This document shows positions 47,969-59,504 of a DNA stretch of 64,000 bases, in pieces. Origin of the DNA: Paragyromitra xinjiangensis (lineage: Eukaryota; Ascomycota; Pezizomycetes; Pezizales; Discinaceae). The position numbers and the translations under genes were made by a program. Within the stretch, counting starts at the first letter, position 1. Each line of letters opens with the position of its first letter. The notes beneath the pieces were generated by a model that was given only the letters and a program-made list of their open reading frames with translations, was not told the DNA's origin and searched no databases. The stretch lies in contig JBCAMK010000005.1 of NCBI GenBank assembly GCA_038503065.1, positions 744,001-808,000 on the forward strand. Reading direction: 5' to 3'.

Positions 47969-48317
47969 ATGAGACGAGTTTACGATATGGATGGAATATT
48001 TGCGCTTTCGATTAGCTTTCGCTTAGTTAGATACCCACGACTTTAGCATCAATACCAAGATTGATCTCCACGACCTTATAATCTCTCACTACATCTCACT
48101 CGCCCCCAATCCGAGTGATTCCATATGAATAACCCACGTGACCTGACCTCATACAAACCCCACCAAAGAAAAACGAAAAAAGCCTCAAATGCAGGATAAC
48201 AACGCATAATCTGAGGGGAATCACGATAAATAAACCCACGAAACAAAACGAGGGGAACAACCCAACCAGCCCTCATCCACGAGGAAGGAAAAAAACGAAG
48301 AAGAAAAAAAAAACAAA
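47969..48317. other. Short intergenic
   Basis: 349 nt between two plus-strand genes. No gene seen. The A-rich stretch (48280-48317) directly precedes the next ATG. Confidence 0.45.
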
Positions 48318-49814
48318 ATGTCGACCCAAACAGGACCCAATCCCCTCCGACCATACTACATCCCCCCACCCCCGGTCGGTCTCTCCGTCGATTCACTCCC
48401 GCCCCCATCGCTCCCTTCGCCGGCTACTGTCGCCTCTAATTCAGCCAGCTCGTTTAGTCTACTGTCCGATCTCCAGGATTACACAGACTACCTGGACGCG
48501 CCGACGCCGAACGAGGTGTTGAAGAACTTCCTGACGCAGGCTGCGGTCCAGTATAGTCTGAACCTGATCGCGCAGCCATTCGAGAATAGTAAAACAGTAT
48601 TACAGTGTCGCGTGGTGCCGAAACGACAGGTTTCTGCGACGAAGAAAAGACCTGCGAGGGGATGGAATGCTGGGAGGGATTATACTGGTGATAGTGAAGA
48701 TGATGATGACGATGTATGTTGTTACACCCCTGCGATCATGAAGTCGTCGAAATACTAATTGGCCCTATAGGCTGCTTCAACAGACTCAGACCCCCCGTAC
48801 TTCGCATCCAATGTCTCTGAAGACGACTCCAAACTCCGATCCACCTCCCGCTCCCCTTCTCGGGGCCGGAAAATGACCGATCGGGCTGGGTACGTAGTAG
48901 AGACCACTGCTGACCCAGACACGAAGCTCCCATGGCAGATTGAGACCGCACGTGAAAGCAGCGTTGGAGATATGCTAAAAGCGCTATGGGGGAAAGAAGG
49001 TGCTTGGGGGATATGGAAAGGTTTGCACCCCCCTACTTAATGCAGTACGAATTACTGACGGAGTGTATAGGACAAAACTCATCCTTCGTCTACAACGTTC
49101 TCCTCCGAACCCTTGAATCATGGACTGGTTCCTTCCTCTCTGCGGTCTTATCGCTTCCTGATCCGGGTCTGACTGATATCGCGGACTCTACACATCCTCT
49201 TTACTCCCTTGGCGTTGCTGTTGCTGCGTCTGCTATCACAGCTATTATTCTCTCCCCACTTGATATCGTCCGAACTCGGTACGTCCTCTCCTCGTCTATA
49301 CGAGAGGTTTACTAATATACATAGACTAATAATCACCCCCTCAACGGAACAACCACGTAACATTCTTCCGTGTCTTCGTTCGCTCCCGTCTCATTTTTGT
49401 CCGCCATCGCTTATTCTACCGACAACACTGCATGCTGCACTTCCGTCGTTTATATCGCTTGGGACGCCGTATTTCCTGCGGACACGATTCGGGGTTGATC
49501 CGGTGTTGACGCCGACGTTTTTCTCGCTGTTTGCGTTTTTGTCGAGTACTGCGGAGTTGGCGGTGAGGTTGCCACTGGAGACGGTGTTGAGGCGGGGACA
49601 GGTCGCGGTGACGAACCCGCCGAGGACGATTGTGCCGGTTGGGAGGTATGCTGGGGTTTTTGGGACCATGTGGTTGGTTGCGAAGGAGGAAGAAGGGGGA
49701 CGGTATGGGTTGGAGGGGCTGTATAGAGGGTGGAGATTGGGGTTGTGGACGAATGTGGGTGTGCTTGGGTTGGGGTTGGTGGGTGTGCAGGGGAGAGAGG
49801 GGAGTGAGTTTTAG
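48318..49814 (+). CDS. Ugo1-like mitochondrial fusion/carrier-fold protein
   Basis: Exons 48318-48713, 48771-49020, 49071-49278 and 49325-49814 encode 447 residues. The N-terminal half is cytosolic-looking: Pro-rich start, then DLQDYTDYLDAPTPNEVLKN, FENSKTVLQCRVVPKRQ and an acidic DSEDDDDD segment followed by Ser/Arg-rich sequence. The C-terminal half has carrier-like helices with two degenerate mitochondrial-carrier signatures, SPLDIVRTR (split by intron 3) and PLETVLRRGQ, which is the pattern of Ugo1. In yeast Ugo1 sits in the outer mitochondrial membrane and links Fzo1 and Mgm1 during fusion. Filamentous-fungal members are usually near 450-500 residues. Other carrier-fold proteins cannot be fully excluded. 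The last exon passes from C/T-ending to strongly G-ending codons. Confidence 0.82.
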
Positions 49815-51614
49815 ATGGGCATAATGGGGGAGTGATGGGTTGTGATGGATTGGAGGGTGGATTACGACGTTATGCATTGAGGAGTTGCTTTTGCTTGCGT
49901 TATTGCTTCGTGTAAATAATTATTTTTCTTGCACATTTTTCTTGCAGTTCTTGGAGGTTGCTGTGATTAAAAATTGTATTGACATTCCCCTCACTCAGAA
50001 ATATCTTCAGATGTTGATTCACGGGTTCTTTGATCGAGACAGCAATCGATGATAACCGAGCGAGGGGTGCGATGGATAAGATTCTTGAATTTATTGTAAA
50101 AACTATTTCTGCAATGGATGTAGCCAAGATGTTGAATCTTGCTCCTGAAGGGCGAGTTGGGTCAAGTTCCTGCATCTTGGTTCGGTCCGTTAGCGTACAA
50201 TATCTTAGAAGCAGCGAATGAAAAAAGTGGGCAATCAAAAAGTTGATCAGTCTGTGCCTATCGGCGTCATTTCCAACGCGTCTCTCGTGTAGAGGCAGTC
50301 TCGACTGCTAATGAGCGGTTGGTTCGGTTTACCAGAGCTCGTTTTTATCTTCATCTCAACGGGGGTGTAGTATCCAGGAGCAAGATTGGGAAAATATTGA
50401 ATTGAAAATCTACATACAGAGAATTACTTGATCCAGATTTTGTTCATCACAACCGAGCAAATTCACAAAGCATCCGATCAGTGTAGAATTGTCCATCTCT
50501 TCAGGTCATCACCAGGTCATGGGGAAGCATCAAACCCTGTAAACAGAGCGAGCGTCCTCGTCGCGATGGTTTTTAAGGAGAGTCGAAACGTTAAGCCTCG
50601 ATATCATCTCGACACACATTTCATCGGAATCGACAGCCGAGTGGGAACAACCCAGGAGAAGCCGAAGCAGTTCTGGGTGGTTTGTGATTCTAGCTGACGA
50701 TAATCTGAGTTGGTGGTCTTGCTGTTGAAGAAAAGAAGAAAAGGAAGAGAGGAAGGAAACATCGGGTTTTAAGGAGGGAGTCTCGGCAGCGGCGGGGCAG
50801 AAAGCGTGCCTGCAGGGTGACTAAAATCTGACTGGACGAGGAGAGTTCGATGGTTGCGGTGTCCGTCAGGCATGCAACGAGAAGGAACAAAAGAAAGAAA
50901 GAAAGAAAAGAAAAGAAAAATTAGTGAAAAGTCCAAAGCTTCAAAGCAACAACCCGAACCCGAACCTCTTCTGTCCCATCTTCTCTTCTCTATTGTCTCC
51001 TCTGAATTATTCTGAATCTTCTCCTTCCTCCAATTTTCCTCTACTCTCCATCCATCATCAATCTCTGCTCCTCTCATCTAACAAGTTTCTCTCCCTCCTC
51101 TCCCCCTGATCTGTTATGATCTGATTTGTTCATCCGCTTTTCTTGGTTCTGTTGCTACGATCTTGGTGCTGTGCTACTGCTGCTCCTCATCTTTGGGCTC
51201 TCATCCTCTCACTCTCATCCCGTCACCACTTGTCCGTTTGCAGGTCTTTTAAATTCGTTGCTTTTTACACCCACCCGCCTCTCATCCTACTCCAACATCT
51301 ATCGATATCCATTTTGAGGTCTCATTCGCATATCTATCCCTCGACTGCTGATCCCCCACCTTTCAACGCCCACTTCGCTCTTCGCACCCCCCTCCACAAC
51401 ATCCAGGCGCTTCACAACCACTCCCTCCCCCCGCTCGCCCTCTCCATTTTTCGGCTCTCCTTGTAAATTACCTCTGATACCTACCTACTACCTTTAATCC
51501 CCCTCTAAGCACAGGCTGGTTGCTTGCCACTCGTTTTACTCCGGATATCAGAAGAGAATTTTTTCCTCCTCCGATTTCTACATTTCAGTAAATACTATAT
51601 AATTACCACACCAA
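49815..51614. other. Intergenic and long leader of the eIF4E-like gene
   Basis: No gene is supported from 49815 to about 50700. From 50940 to 51600 the plus strand is dominated by C/T, as expected for a long pyrimidine-rich promoter and 5' UTR. An AAAG-type microsatellite lies at about 50888-50921. Confidence 0.5.
50888..50921. repeat. (AAAG)n microsatellite
   Basis: Runs of AAAG/AAAAG units over about 34 nt in the promoter region of the eIF4E-like gene. Confidence 0.8.
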
Positions 51615-52858
51615 ATGGACTCGAACTCGCTATGGACTCGACGCTCGAAGTGAGAATTTCCTTACCTCCCTTGTCGTCCTCTTCCATTAGACTGACGAAA
51701 AATTATGTGTTCCCTACAATAGTTCTGGAAAACTCTCCCTCTCCATGTCCTCCACCGCCTCCACCACCTCCAACAACCCCGGTGAACCCCCGTCCTCCAA
51801 GATCTTTGGCCCGCCCTCAGCGAAGGCTAGACCAAATTACAAAAACCCCTTCAACGAGCTTCACACCATAAACACCTCCAGTCCAGCTTTACCCTCCCCG
51901 ACTACGACTAAGTCAGCCTCCGCCGCCTTTAATCTTGGCATTGGGGGCGCCTTTGGCTCGTTCGGCCTCAAAACTCCTAAGACTCCTGGCACCGCCGGCG
52001 GAGGCGACGGGTTGAGCGCCGCGGGGGCGGTGACTTCTTCGAATAACCCAATCTCTCCGCCGAAGGGCGGATTGACGGCATCCGAGGTAGTTGCGGGAGG
52101 TAAGAAGGTTGTCGCTACAACATCACAACACCCGCCGCAACCGGATTCCCACCCGTTGAAGAACATCTGGGTTGTCTGGTACCGGTCTCCGGGGAATAAG
52201 TTTCAGGATTATGAGAAGTCGACGCAGAAGATTGCGTATTTCGGTACGGTGGAGGAGTTTTGGTGCGTTTACTCGCATCTGCGGCGGCCGAGTAATTTAC
52301 CGCATGTGAGCGATTACCATCTATTCAAGAAAGGCATCAGGCCGGTGTGGGAGGATAAAGAGAATAGGAAAGGTGGCAAGTGGAACATCCGGCTGAGGAA
52401 AGGTGTCAGCACAAGATACTGGGAAGACTTGGTGTTGGCAATTGTTGGGGATCAATTCGGCGATGCCGGGGAGGACTTGTGTGGAGCAGTGTTAAGCATT
52501 AGAGGGAACGAGGACGTGTTGAGTGTTTGGACGAGGGTGGATGGATCGAGTTGCTTGAAGATCAAGTTTGTTTTCCCCCTTCTCTCTCCCTTGTCGCATA
52601 CCCACCCATTACCCATGCTCAATAAACAAATTAGAATCCTAGGAGGTTGAAAGGAGGAGACTAACGTCGTGTCGCACACGTCATAGAGAAACGGTCAAAC
52701 GCAAGCTCTCCCTCCCTGTGGGCACCAGAATTGAATGGAAGTCCCACGCATCCTCCCTCGAAGCTGTAATCAATAAGAACGGACCGGCAGGTGCAGGCGC
52801 GGGTGCAAGCGCCAATAATGCGAATGCTGCCGCAGGTTCGGCTCAGGGTGCACAATAG
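51615..52858 (+). CDS. eIF4E-family cap-binding protein, 4EHP-like class
   Basis: Exons 51615-51649, 51723-52565 and 52687-52858 encode 349 residues. The short first exon is supported because it joins in frame to give MDSNSLWTRR followed by SNSGKLSLSM, an N-terminus I associate with fungal 4EHP-type proteins; without it, translation could start at 51745. Residues 20-160 are disordered (Ser/Thr/Pro/Gly). The eIF4E fold starts at HPLKNIWVVWYRSPG. The second cap-stacking residue is present in RPVWEDKENRKGGKW, while the position of the first Trp of eIF4E-1 lies in YRSPGNKFQDYEKSTQKIAYF-type sequence without Trp, as in class II/4EHP proteins. The dorsal/C-terminal part has the usual RYWEDLVLAIVGDQF and IEWKSHASSLEAV. 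Such proteins bind the m7G cap without supporting eIF4G-driven initiation and so can repress translation; that role is inferred. Intron 2 is 121 nt. Confidence 0.9.
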
Positions 52859-54578
52859 CTAGCTTGAAGCGTAAAGCTATTGGGTGATGAGTTTTTTTAG
52901 GGGGTTTTTTCTCTTTCTTTTGGGTTTATTTTTTATCTGCGGGATTGCATGCAGTTTAACTACTTACCTAACCTGATTTGATTGGATTAACCCCCACATC
53001 CATCATCCTTACTCTGACTATCTATCGATCGATCCTGCATACTTACTGTGTTGTGGTCTGGTGTTGGTAAATAGTTAGTTTATCATCATCATCATCATAA
53101 GCGTATGCTTAACACCTATTTATTACTACTATGAGTTATTTGATTGATGGCCGTGACGTGATTCTTCCTTATTTGGGTTCTGGGTCGGGTTTTATGGCTT
53201 TTTTATTCTTTGATGGGTGTTTTTTCTTCTGGATGTTGGTTTGGGTGCGGTTGCATTGGGTGAGCGCGTTGTGTTTTATGAGGTTTTGGGTGGTGGGAGA
53301 GGTGGGAGGGGGATGTGGTGTATGATCAGGATCTGTGATTAAGATCTGGAATTGGCGTTAGTATTATTTGTAGCAGCAGGGACCATACGGGATGGTACTT
53401 GATGTGAAAGAAGAAATGGGAGAAGGTGGGAATCAGAACATAAGTTCTTTCTACTTGAGTGGATTGAGTTCAGCTTTACTTCAGCTGTAATCTTGCATCA
53501 TTATTTGCCCGAGTAGGGTTTAGTCGAGCTTGTCAGTTAAATCTTAGTTGAAATGGCATAAAGTCCGAGTTGTAAAAATGGTTGGAGGTCGGGATTTGCC
53601 GGTGTGCCAAGATTTTTCACGGGATATGCCGGTGGCACGGGAAGTTTAAAGTTTAAAGTTTGTGGGCGCTGTGGCGTAGTTTGGATTACTTTACGTAGGG
53701 AGGGCACTTGTAAGTGCCAAGAGTTTGGGGATCAGTATTATGGGTGTTTTGTATGGTGGGTTTTAACGCTGAGGATTGTAGGTTGTGTATGTATTTAATT
53801 TGGGTGGGTAAAGGGTGTCTGATTTTGGTGCTGCGGAATGGTTGGGGATTGTGTTTTTGCGTGATGGTGTTGGGGGTGTTCGTAGGCCTTCGTTCGTTTG
53901 GGTTGGTTTGTGTTTAGAATGTTTGGTGGGCGGTGGGCTAGTGTGGGAGAGGCTTCTGTATATTGGTTGGATGGTGCTCTGGGGCTGTGCGATATGCGGT
54001 GTGAGTGAGATGCTGTGATGTTGATAGGAAATCTGTCCGGAATGGGAGTCGTGCTAGTAGTTGCAGCGACTAATGATCAGAATACATGAGAATATTGGAA
54101 AGTAGTTTTTCCGTAGAATGAATACCCATAAATGGTCTATCCTTTTTTGGAAACTTTGTATTTCAGAATAAATTTTTTTAGTCTGTTGCCAAGCGTTCCT
54201 AGTCGTCTTCGTTGCCACCGATACTTGTAGATAGAAACGCCGTTTCTTTTTGATTGCTTCTTACAGAATATTCTATCTTCCACAGCGTTCTCGCTAGCCT
54301 TGGAGTTGGAGTTCGTGTTTTCGCGGGGCAGAATGGAACCTCAAGGTGAACCATGTTGGTTGATAGGATCAGGTTGTTGTCTATTGGTTTAAATCAAGAC
54401 GAAGTGTTCTTGAGGCTGAGGCTATGCCACGACACTGTATCAATACACTGCCCACAAGGCTTCGAATTTGATATGTATTTCTACACCGTTTTAAATTGCC
54501 CTCACTTTGATACATTCCCATATTCCTAGCTCTCAGAATTGATTTCGTTTTTCAGAAACTTCAAAACTAAACCCAGAG
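52859..54578. other. Intergenic
   Basis: No supported gene. The plus strand from about 53150 to 54000 is unusually G/T-rich, which creates long low-complexity frames that I do not believe in. An (ATC)n microsatellite lies at 53082-53098. Confidence 0.45.
53082..53098. repeat. (ATC)n microsatellite
   Basis: About six ATC units in the 3' flank of the eIF4E-like gene. Confidence 0.8.
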
Positions 54579-57500
54579 ATGGGAGACCCTCTAAGCACAG
54601 CAGCAAGCGTTATCGCTGTCCTCCAACTCACTAGAGCGTTGATCTCTCTCGGTAAAGATTATATCCGGGGGGTAAAGGATGCACCAAAAGATGCCCAACA
54701 ACTGGTAGACGAGCTCCGATCATTCGAAAAGGTCCTTTCAACTTTACGGGACCATGTCCTAAACGATACAAATCTTGAGTCGACAGCGCTCCAGGCACTT
54801 AACGGCCAGAATGGCCCGCTCCAGACATGTGCTCTAGAGTTGCAAAGGCTACAGTTGAAACTAGTTCCCCAGAGGGGGCTTAAAGGAATCATAGATCGTC
54901 TGAGATGGCCGCTTAAAGAGAGAGAGACTTCTCAATACATTTCGCAGATGGAAAGACACAAGGGCCTCTTCACCTTTGCTGTTACTGTAGATCAACTGTG
55001 GGTTAAGTTAGCTGGTCAATTTTTGTCGGAACGAACTGACCTCCAAGTTAGGAATCTATCAAAGGCAATCAAAGCGAAAACAGACGATACGAATTGTGTT
55101 GTACACACTCTCCAGACTGAATTGTCGGCACAGATCTCTTCGGAACAGATAAAAAAGTGCAGAGATGTGCTTAATTGGTTCTATACGGGGAATTTCGATG
55201 CCAAACACGTTGAGATCAGCAGTAAACGGCAAAGTAACACCGGGGAATGGCTTTTCCAAGAGCCAGAATTCAAGGATTGGGTTAGCCAGCAGGCAAAACT
55301 ACTTTGGGGTTATGGAATTCGTATGTACCACAAATATCAGTTGATTGATGCCCAATTCTAACTGAGCCGGGCTTTTGGGGATAGCTGGGGCAGGCAAAAC
55401 ATTCCTGAGGTATTTGAATCATTGGTGCCCAAACATGTGTTGACAAGGTACACCTAACTGACAGCTAACTGCTGAAGCTCGCTGGTGATCGACCATTTTC
55501 GGAGCCAGCCACCTACCGCACGATATGGAGTAGCCTATATCTACTTCGACTATATGGAGCGAGACCGGCAAAGGGCTTTCGATGTTCTTAGTAGTCTAGT
55601 GAAGCAACTCGCCAGCCAGATACCACACCTTCCTATGGAAATTGAAGAACTATACGATAGGCTACAGAAGCAATACAGAAGGCCCACATCCGAGGAATTA
55701 TATACCGCTCTCCTTACGGCATCAAAGGCATTCGGCCAGGTATTTTTTATATTTGATGCGTTGGATGAGTGCGACCCGGATGATCAGCGAAAGGATCTCC
55801 TTCCGTTCTTTCATCGCCTGGCGAAAGATGGTATTAAGGTCTTCTTGACGAGCCGGCCTCACCCAGAGGATATACAAGTCTCCCTCCACGATGCGACGAA
55901 AATCGAGCTTTCAGCGAAAGAGACAGATATTGGGATTTATATCCAGCGAAGAATCGATGAAAATCCGCGGGCAAGCCGACTTGTTGGGCAGGGTAATTGC
56001 AAAGATATGATAGTCTCTACTCTCGTGGATTGCGCTAAGGGAATGTGAGTCGCACTAATTGGTGATTATCCGGCTAGAAGTTCCTTAGTAAACTGACTTT
56101 ACATAGGTTTCTACTTGTCCGGTTCCATATCGAGCACGTATGCCAACAGACTAGCGTGAGAGAAATATTGACGGAGCTTAAGAAGCTCAAAGACTCCTCC
56201 GCTGGAGAAAGACCGCTGGATCCGACCTACGATAGAGCGGTATATACCCTCCGCAAACAATCCCAGAATAGCGCCAATCTGGCATTTAATGTTCTGTCAT
56301 GGCTCGTAAAAGCTAAGCAAATCCTTACCATTGACGAACTCCGACACGCAGTGTCCGTTAAACCACACCAAACGAAACTCGATAATTGGGATTTATCGGA
56401 CAAGACAACACTTCTCGACGTTTGTGCTAGTTTGGTTACCATAGATGAAAACAGCAACACAATCCGTCTCGCCCACTATACTGTCCAAGAGTATCTTCTA
56501 AGAAAGAATGTGCTTCCTGAAGATTCTGACTTTAGGCTGGCCATGGCATGCACTACTTACATTTCATTCGATATCTTTGCGCAAGGCTCTTGCGTGTCTT
56601 GCGCCTTCCTGGGGGACCGGTTTAAGTCTTATCCATTCCTAAGATATGCAGCTCGCCACCTGGGCGTGCATCTCAGGGCCTGCGACGAGACTCTCACGAG
56701 AGATATGTTTCTCAGGTTTCTGGAGAGTGCAGAAAAAAGAGCATGTTACCTTCGAGCCCGCGAGGGCCGCCAATATATCTACTTGTTTGGAAACGGTGGG
56801 GAGGATCAACCAGCTTTACTTCTAGCATCGTCGATAGGGCACTATATGGCGGTCGAGGAGTTGCTCAAGGCAGGAACAGATGTTTCGGTTCGGGGCTGGG
56901 AGGGATCAACAGCACTTCACGAAGCAGCTCTTAACGGTAGACATGATATTATCCGACTGCTGCTTGATAAAAGAGCAGACCCCTCAATCCGAAACAACTG
57001 CGGGGAGACAGCCTTACATGAGGCCGCATTTAAAGGCCACAAGACTATCGTTCAGCTGCTGCTAGAGAAGGGAGCAGATCCCTCAGCCCAGGCCGATAAT
57101 GGATGGGCAGCTCTGCACCATGCAGTGTCTGGAGGCCACGAGACTATTGTTCAGCTGCTGCTAGAGAAGGGAGCAGATCCCTCAGCCCAGGCCGATAATA
57201 GATGGGCAGCTCTGCACCTGGCAGCGTCTGGAGGCCACGAGACTATCGTTCAGCTGCTGCTAGAGAAAGGAGCAGATCCCTCAGCCCAGAGCAATAATGG
57301 ATGGGCACCTCTGCACTGTGCAGCATTTAGAGGCCACGAGACTATCGTTCAGCTGCTGCTAGAGAAGGGAGCAGATCCCTCAGCCCAGGACGATAAGGGA
57401 CGGGCACCTCTGCACCTGGCAGCGTCTGGAGGCCACGAGACTATCGTTCAGCTGCTGCTAGAGAAAAGAGCAGATCCGTTGACCCAGGGTGATGAGGGAC

Positions 57501-59008
57501 GGGCACCTCTGCACCTGGCAGTGTCTGGAGGCCACGAGACTATCGTTCAGCTGCTGCTAGAGAAAGGAGTAGATCCCTCAGCCCAGGACAATGATGGATG
57601 GGCACCTCTGCACCGTGCAGCGTCTGAAGGCCACAAGACTATCGTTCAGCTGCTACTAGAGAAAGGAGCAGATCCCTCAGCCCAGGACAATGATGGATGG
57701 GCACCTCTGCACCGTGCAGCGTCTCAAGGCCACGAGACTATCGTTCAGCTGCTGCTAGAGAAAGGAGCAGATCCCTCAGCCCAGGGCAATGATGGATGGG
57801 CACCTCTGCACCTGGCAGCGTCTGGAGGCCACGAGACTATCTTTCAGCTGCTGCTAGAGAAAAGAGCAGATCTCTCAGCCCAGGAAAATGGTGGATGGGC
57901 ACCTCTGCACCTGGCAGCGTCTGGAGGCCACAAGACTATCGTTCAGCTGCTGCTAGAGAAGGGAGCAGATCCCTCAACCCAGGGCGATAGGAGACCGGCA
58001 CCTCTGCACCTGGCGGCATTTGAAGGCCACGAGACTATCGTTCAGCTGCTGCTAGAGAAGGGAGCAGATCCCTCAGCCCAGGGCAATGATGGATGGACAC
58101 CTCTGCACCGTGCAGCATTTAAAGGCCACGAGGCTATCGTTCAGCTGCTACTAGAAAAAGGAACAGATCCCTCAGCCCAGGGCAATGATGGATGGGCACC
58201 TCTGCACCATGCAGCGTCTGAAGGCCACGAGACTATCGTTCAGCTGCTGCTAGAGAAGGGAGCAGATCTCTCAGCCCAGGGCGATAGGAGACCGGCACCT
58301 CTGCACCTGGCAGCGTCTGGAGGCCACGAGACTATCGTTCAGCTGCTGTTAGAGAAAGGAGCAGATCCCTCAGCCCAGAGCAATGATGGATGGGCACCTC
58401 TGCACCGTGCAGCATTTAGAGGCCATGAGACTATCGTTCAGCTGCTGCTAGGGAAGGGAGCAGATCTCTCAGCCCAGGACAATGATGGATGGGCACCTCT
58501 GCACCTGGCAGCATTTAAAGGCCACAAGATTATCGTTCAGCTGCTGTTGGAGAAGGGAGCAGATCCCTTGGCCCAGGACGATGATGGGCGGGCACCTCTG
58601 CACCATGCAGCATTTGAAGGCCACGAGACTATCGTTCAGCTGCTGCTAGAGAAAGGAGCAGATCCCTCGACCCAGAACAACTATGGAGAGACAGCGCTAC
58701 ACAAGGCAGCATATGAAGGCCGTGAAACTATTTCTCAGCTGCTGCTCTTGAAAGGAGTAAACCCATTGACCCTTAATATTGACGGAAAGACGGCACAGCA
58801 AGTCGCATTAGATAGCGGCCACCAAGAGGTGGCTCTACTGCTAGGAGCACCATCTTTGGAAATTCACATGGAAGATAGTGAAGAGGCATTACCGATAACC
58901 CATCTAACGATTCACCTTGAGGGTGGAACAAAACGGCTCAGGCCAAACGAGACGCCTGAGCAGATGGTTCGTGCTGGTTCGCCTTTAAAAAAGCGCCGTG
59001 TCGATTGA
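54579..59008 (+). CDS. NACHT-type STAND (NLR-like) protein with ankyrin array
   Basis: Exons 54579-55320, 55385-55409, 55478-56044 and 56107-59008 encode 1411 residues. N-terminus (1-~230): helical fungal STAND N-terminal domain of the HeLo-like type (MGDPLSTAASVIAVLQLTRA, then APKDAQQLVDELRSFEKVLS). NACHT module: P-loop GIPGAGKTFL at ~247-256, encoded mainly by a 25-nt microexon; YIYFDYMERDRQRAFDVLSS; Walker B VFFIFDALDECD (~350); sensor-like VFLTSRPHPED. A winged-helix-like region follows (NVLSWLVKAKQILTIDELRH, then LAHYTVQEYLL). Residues ~677-1361 are about 21 ankyrin repeats of 33 residues, the middle ~17 nearly identical. In fungi such proteins act in non-self recognition, heterokaryon incompatibility and probably antibacterial immunity; ligand binding by the repeats is expected to trigger oligomerisation. 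All nucleotide-binding motifs are present, so it looks functional. The ligand and downstream effector are unknown. Confidence 0.93.
57010..58720 (+). repeat. 99-bp tandem repeat array (ankyrin units)
   Basis: About 17 consecutive 99-bp units, each encoding one 33-residue ankyrin repeat. The segment for TIVQLLLEKGADPSAQ is almost invariant at the DNA level, while the codons around the hairpin tip and the HLAASGGHE segment vary. The outer repeats on both sides are clearly more diverged. Confidence 0.95.
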
Positions 59009-59504
59009 TTCTTGCCGAGATGGTACCTTTGGCTGTCATTTGCTATTTGTTGGCGGGTTTATAGGGTTAGTCTAGGGGTTTTCGTTTTTAGTGTTTTAGC
59101 GCTATACTATGTTTTTAAAGTTGTTCGCTCGTTGGGGGATGGAAGGCGTATCCGCGATATTTAAGAGAAGGGAGCGGGGATATGATGGTAGTTATTGGTG
59201 GATAAGTGGATAGAACAATTCTCATTTGTCTGTATATATAACCAGGTGTTAAAAAAGCTGTATACGTTGTAGGATTTAATGTTAGTTTATGATAGCCCGT
59301 TAGACAATTCGGATTATATCGAAATCTCTAAATCCACACTCATTATTCCCACTACCCCACTGCAACATCCTAATTCTCACGTCTAACCCACACGCCTCTA
59401 TAGGCACCACCCGGATAGATTTCCAGCAAAAACGCAAGACACCCGATAAACGCACCCACCCAACATTCCCAACCCTACTACAACTTAGAACCCCCGCCTC
59501 CCTT
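59009..59504. other. Convergent 3' spacer
   Basis: About 500 nt between the convergent STAND and GH55 genes. No gene seen. Confidence 0.5.
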
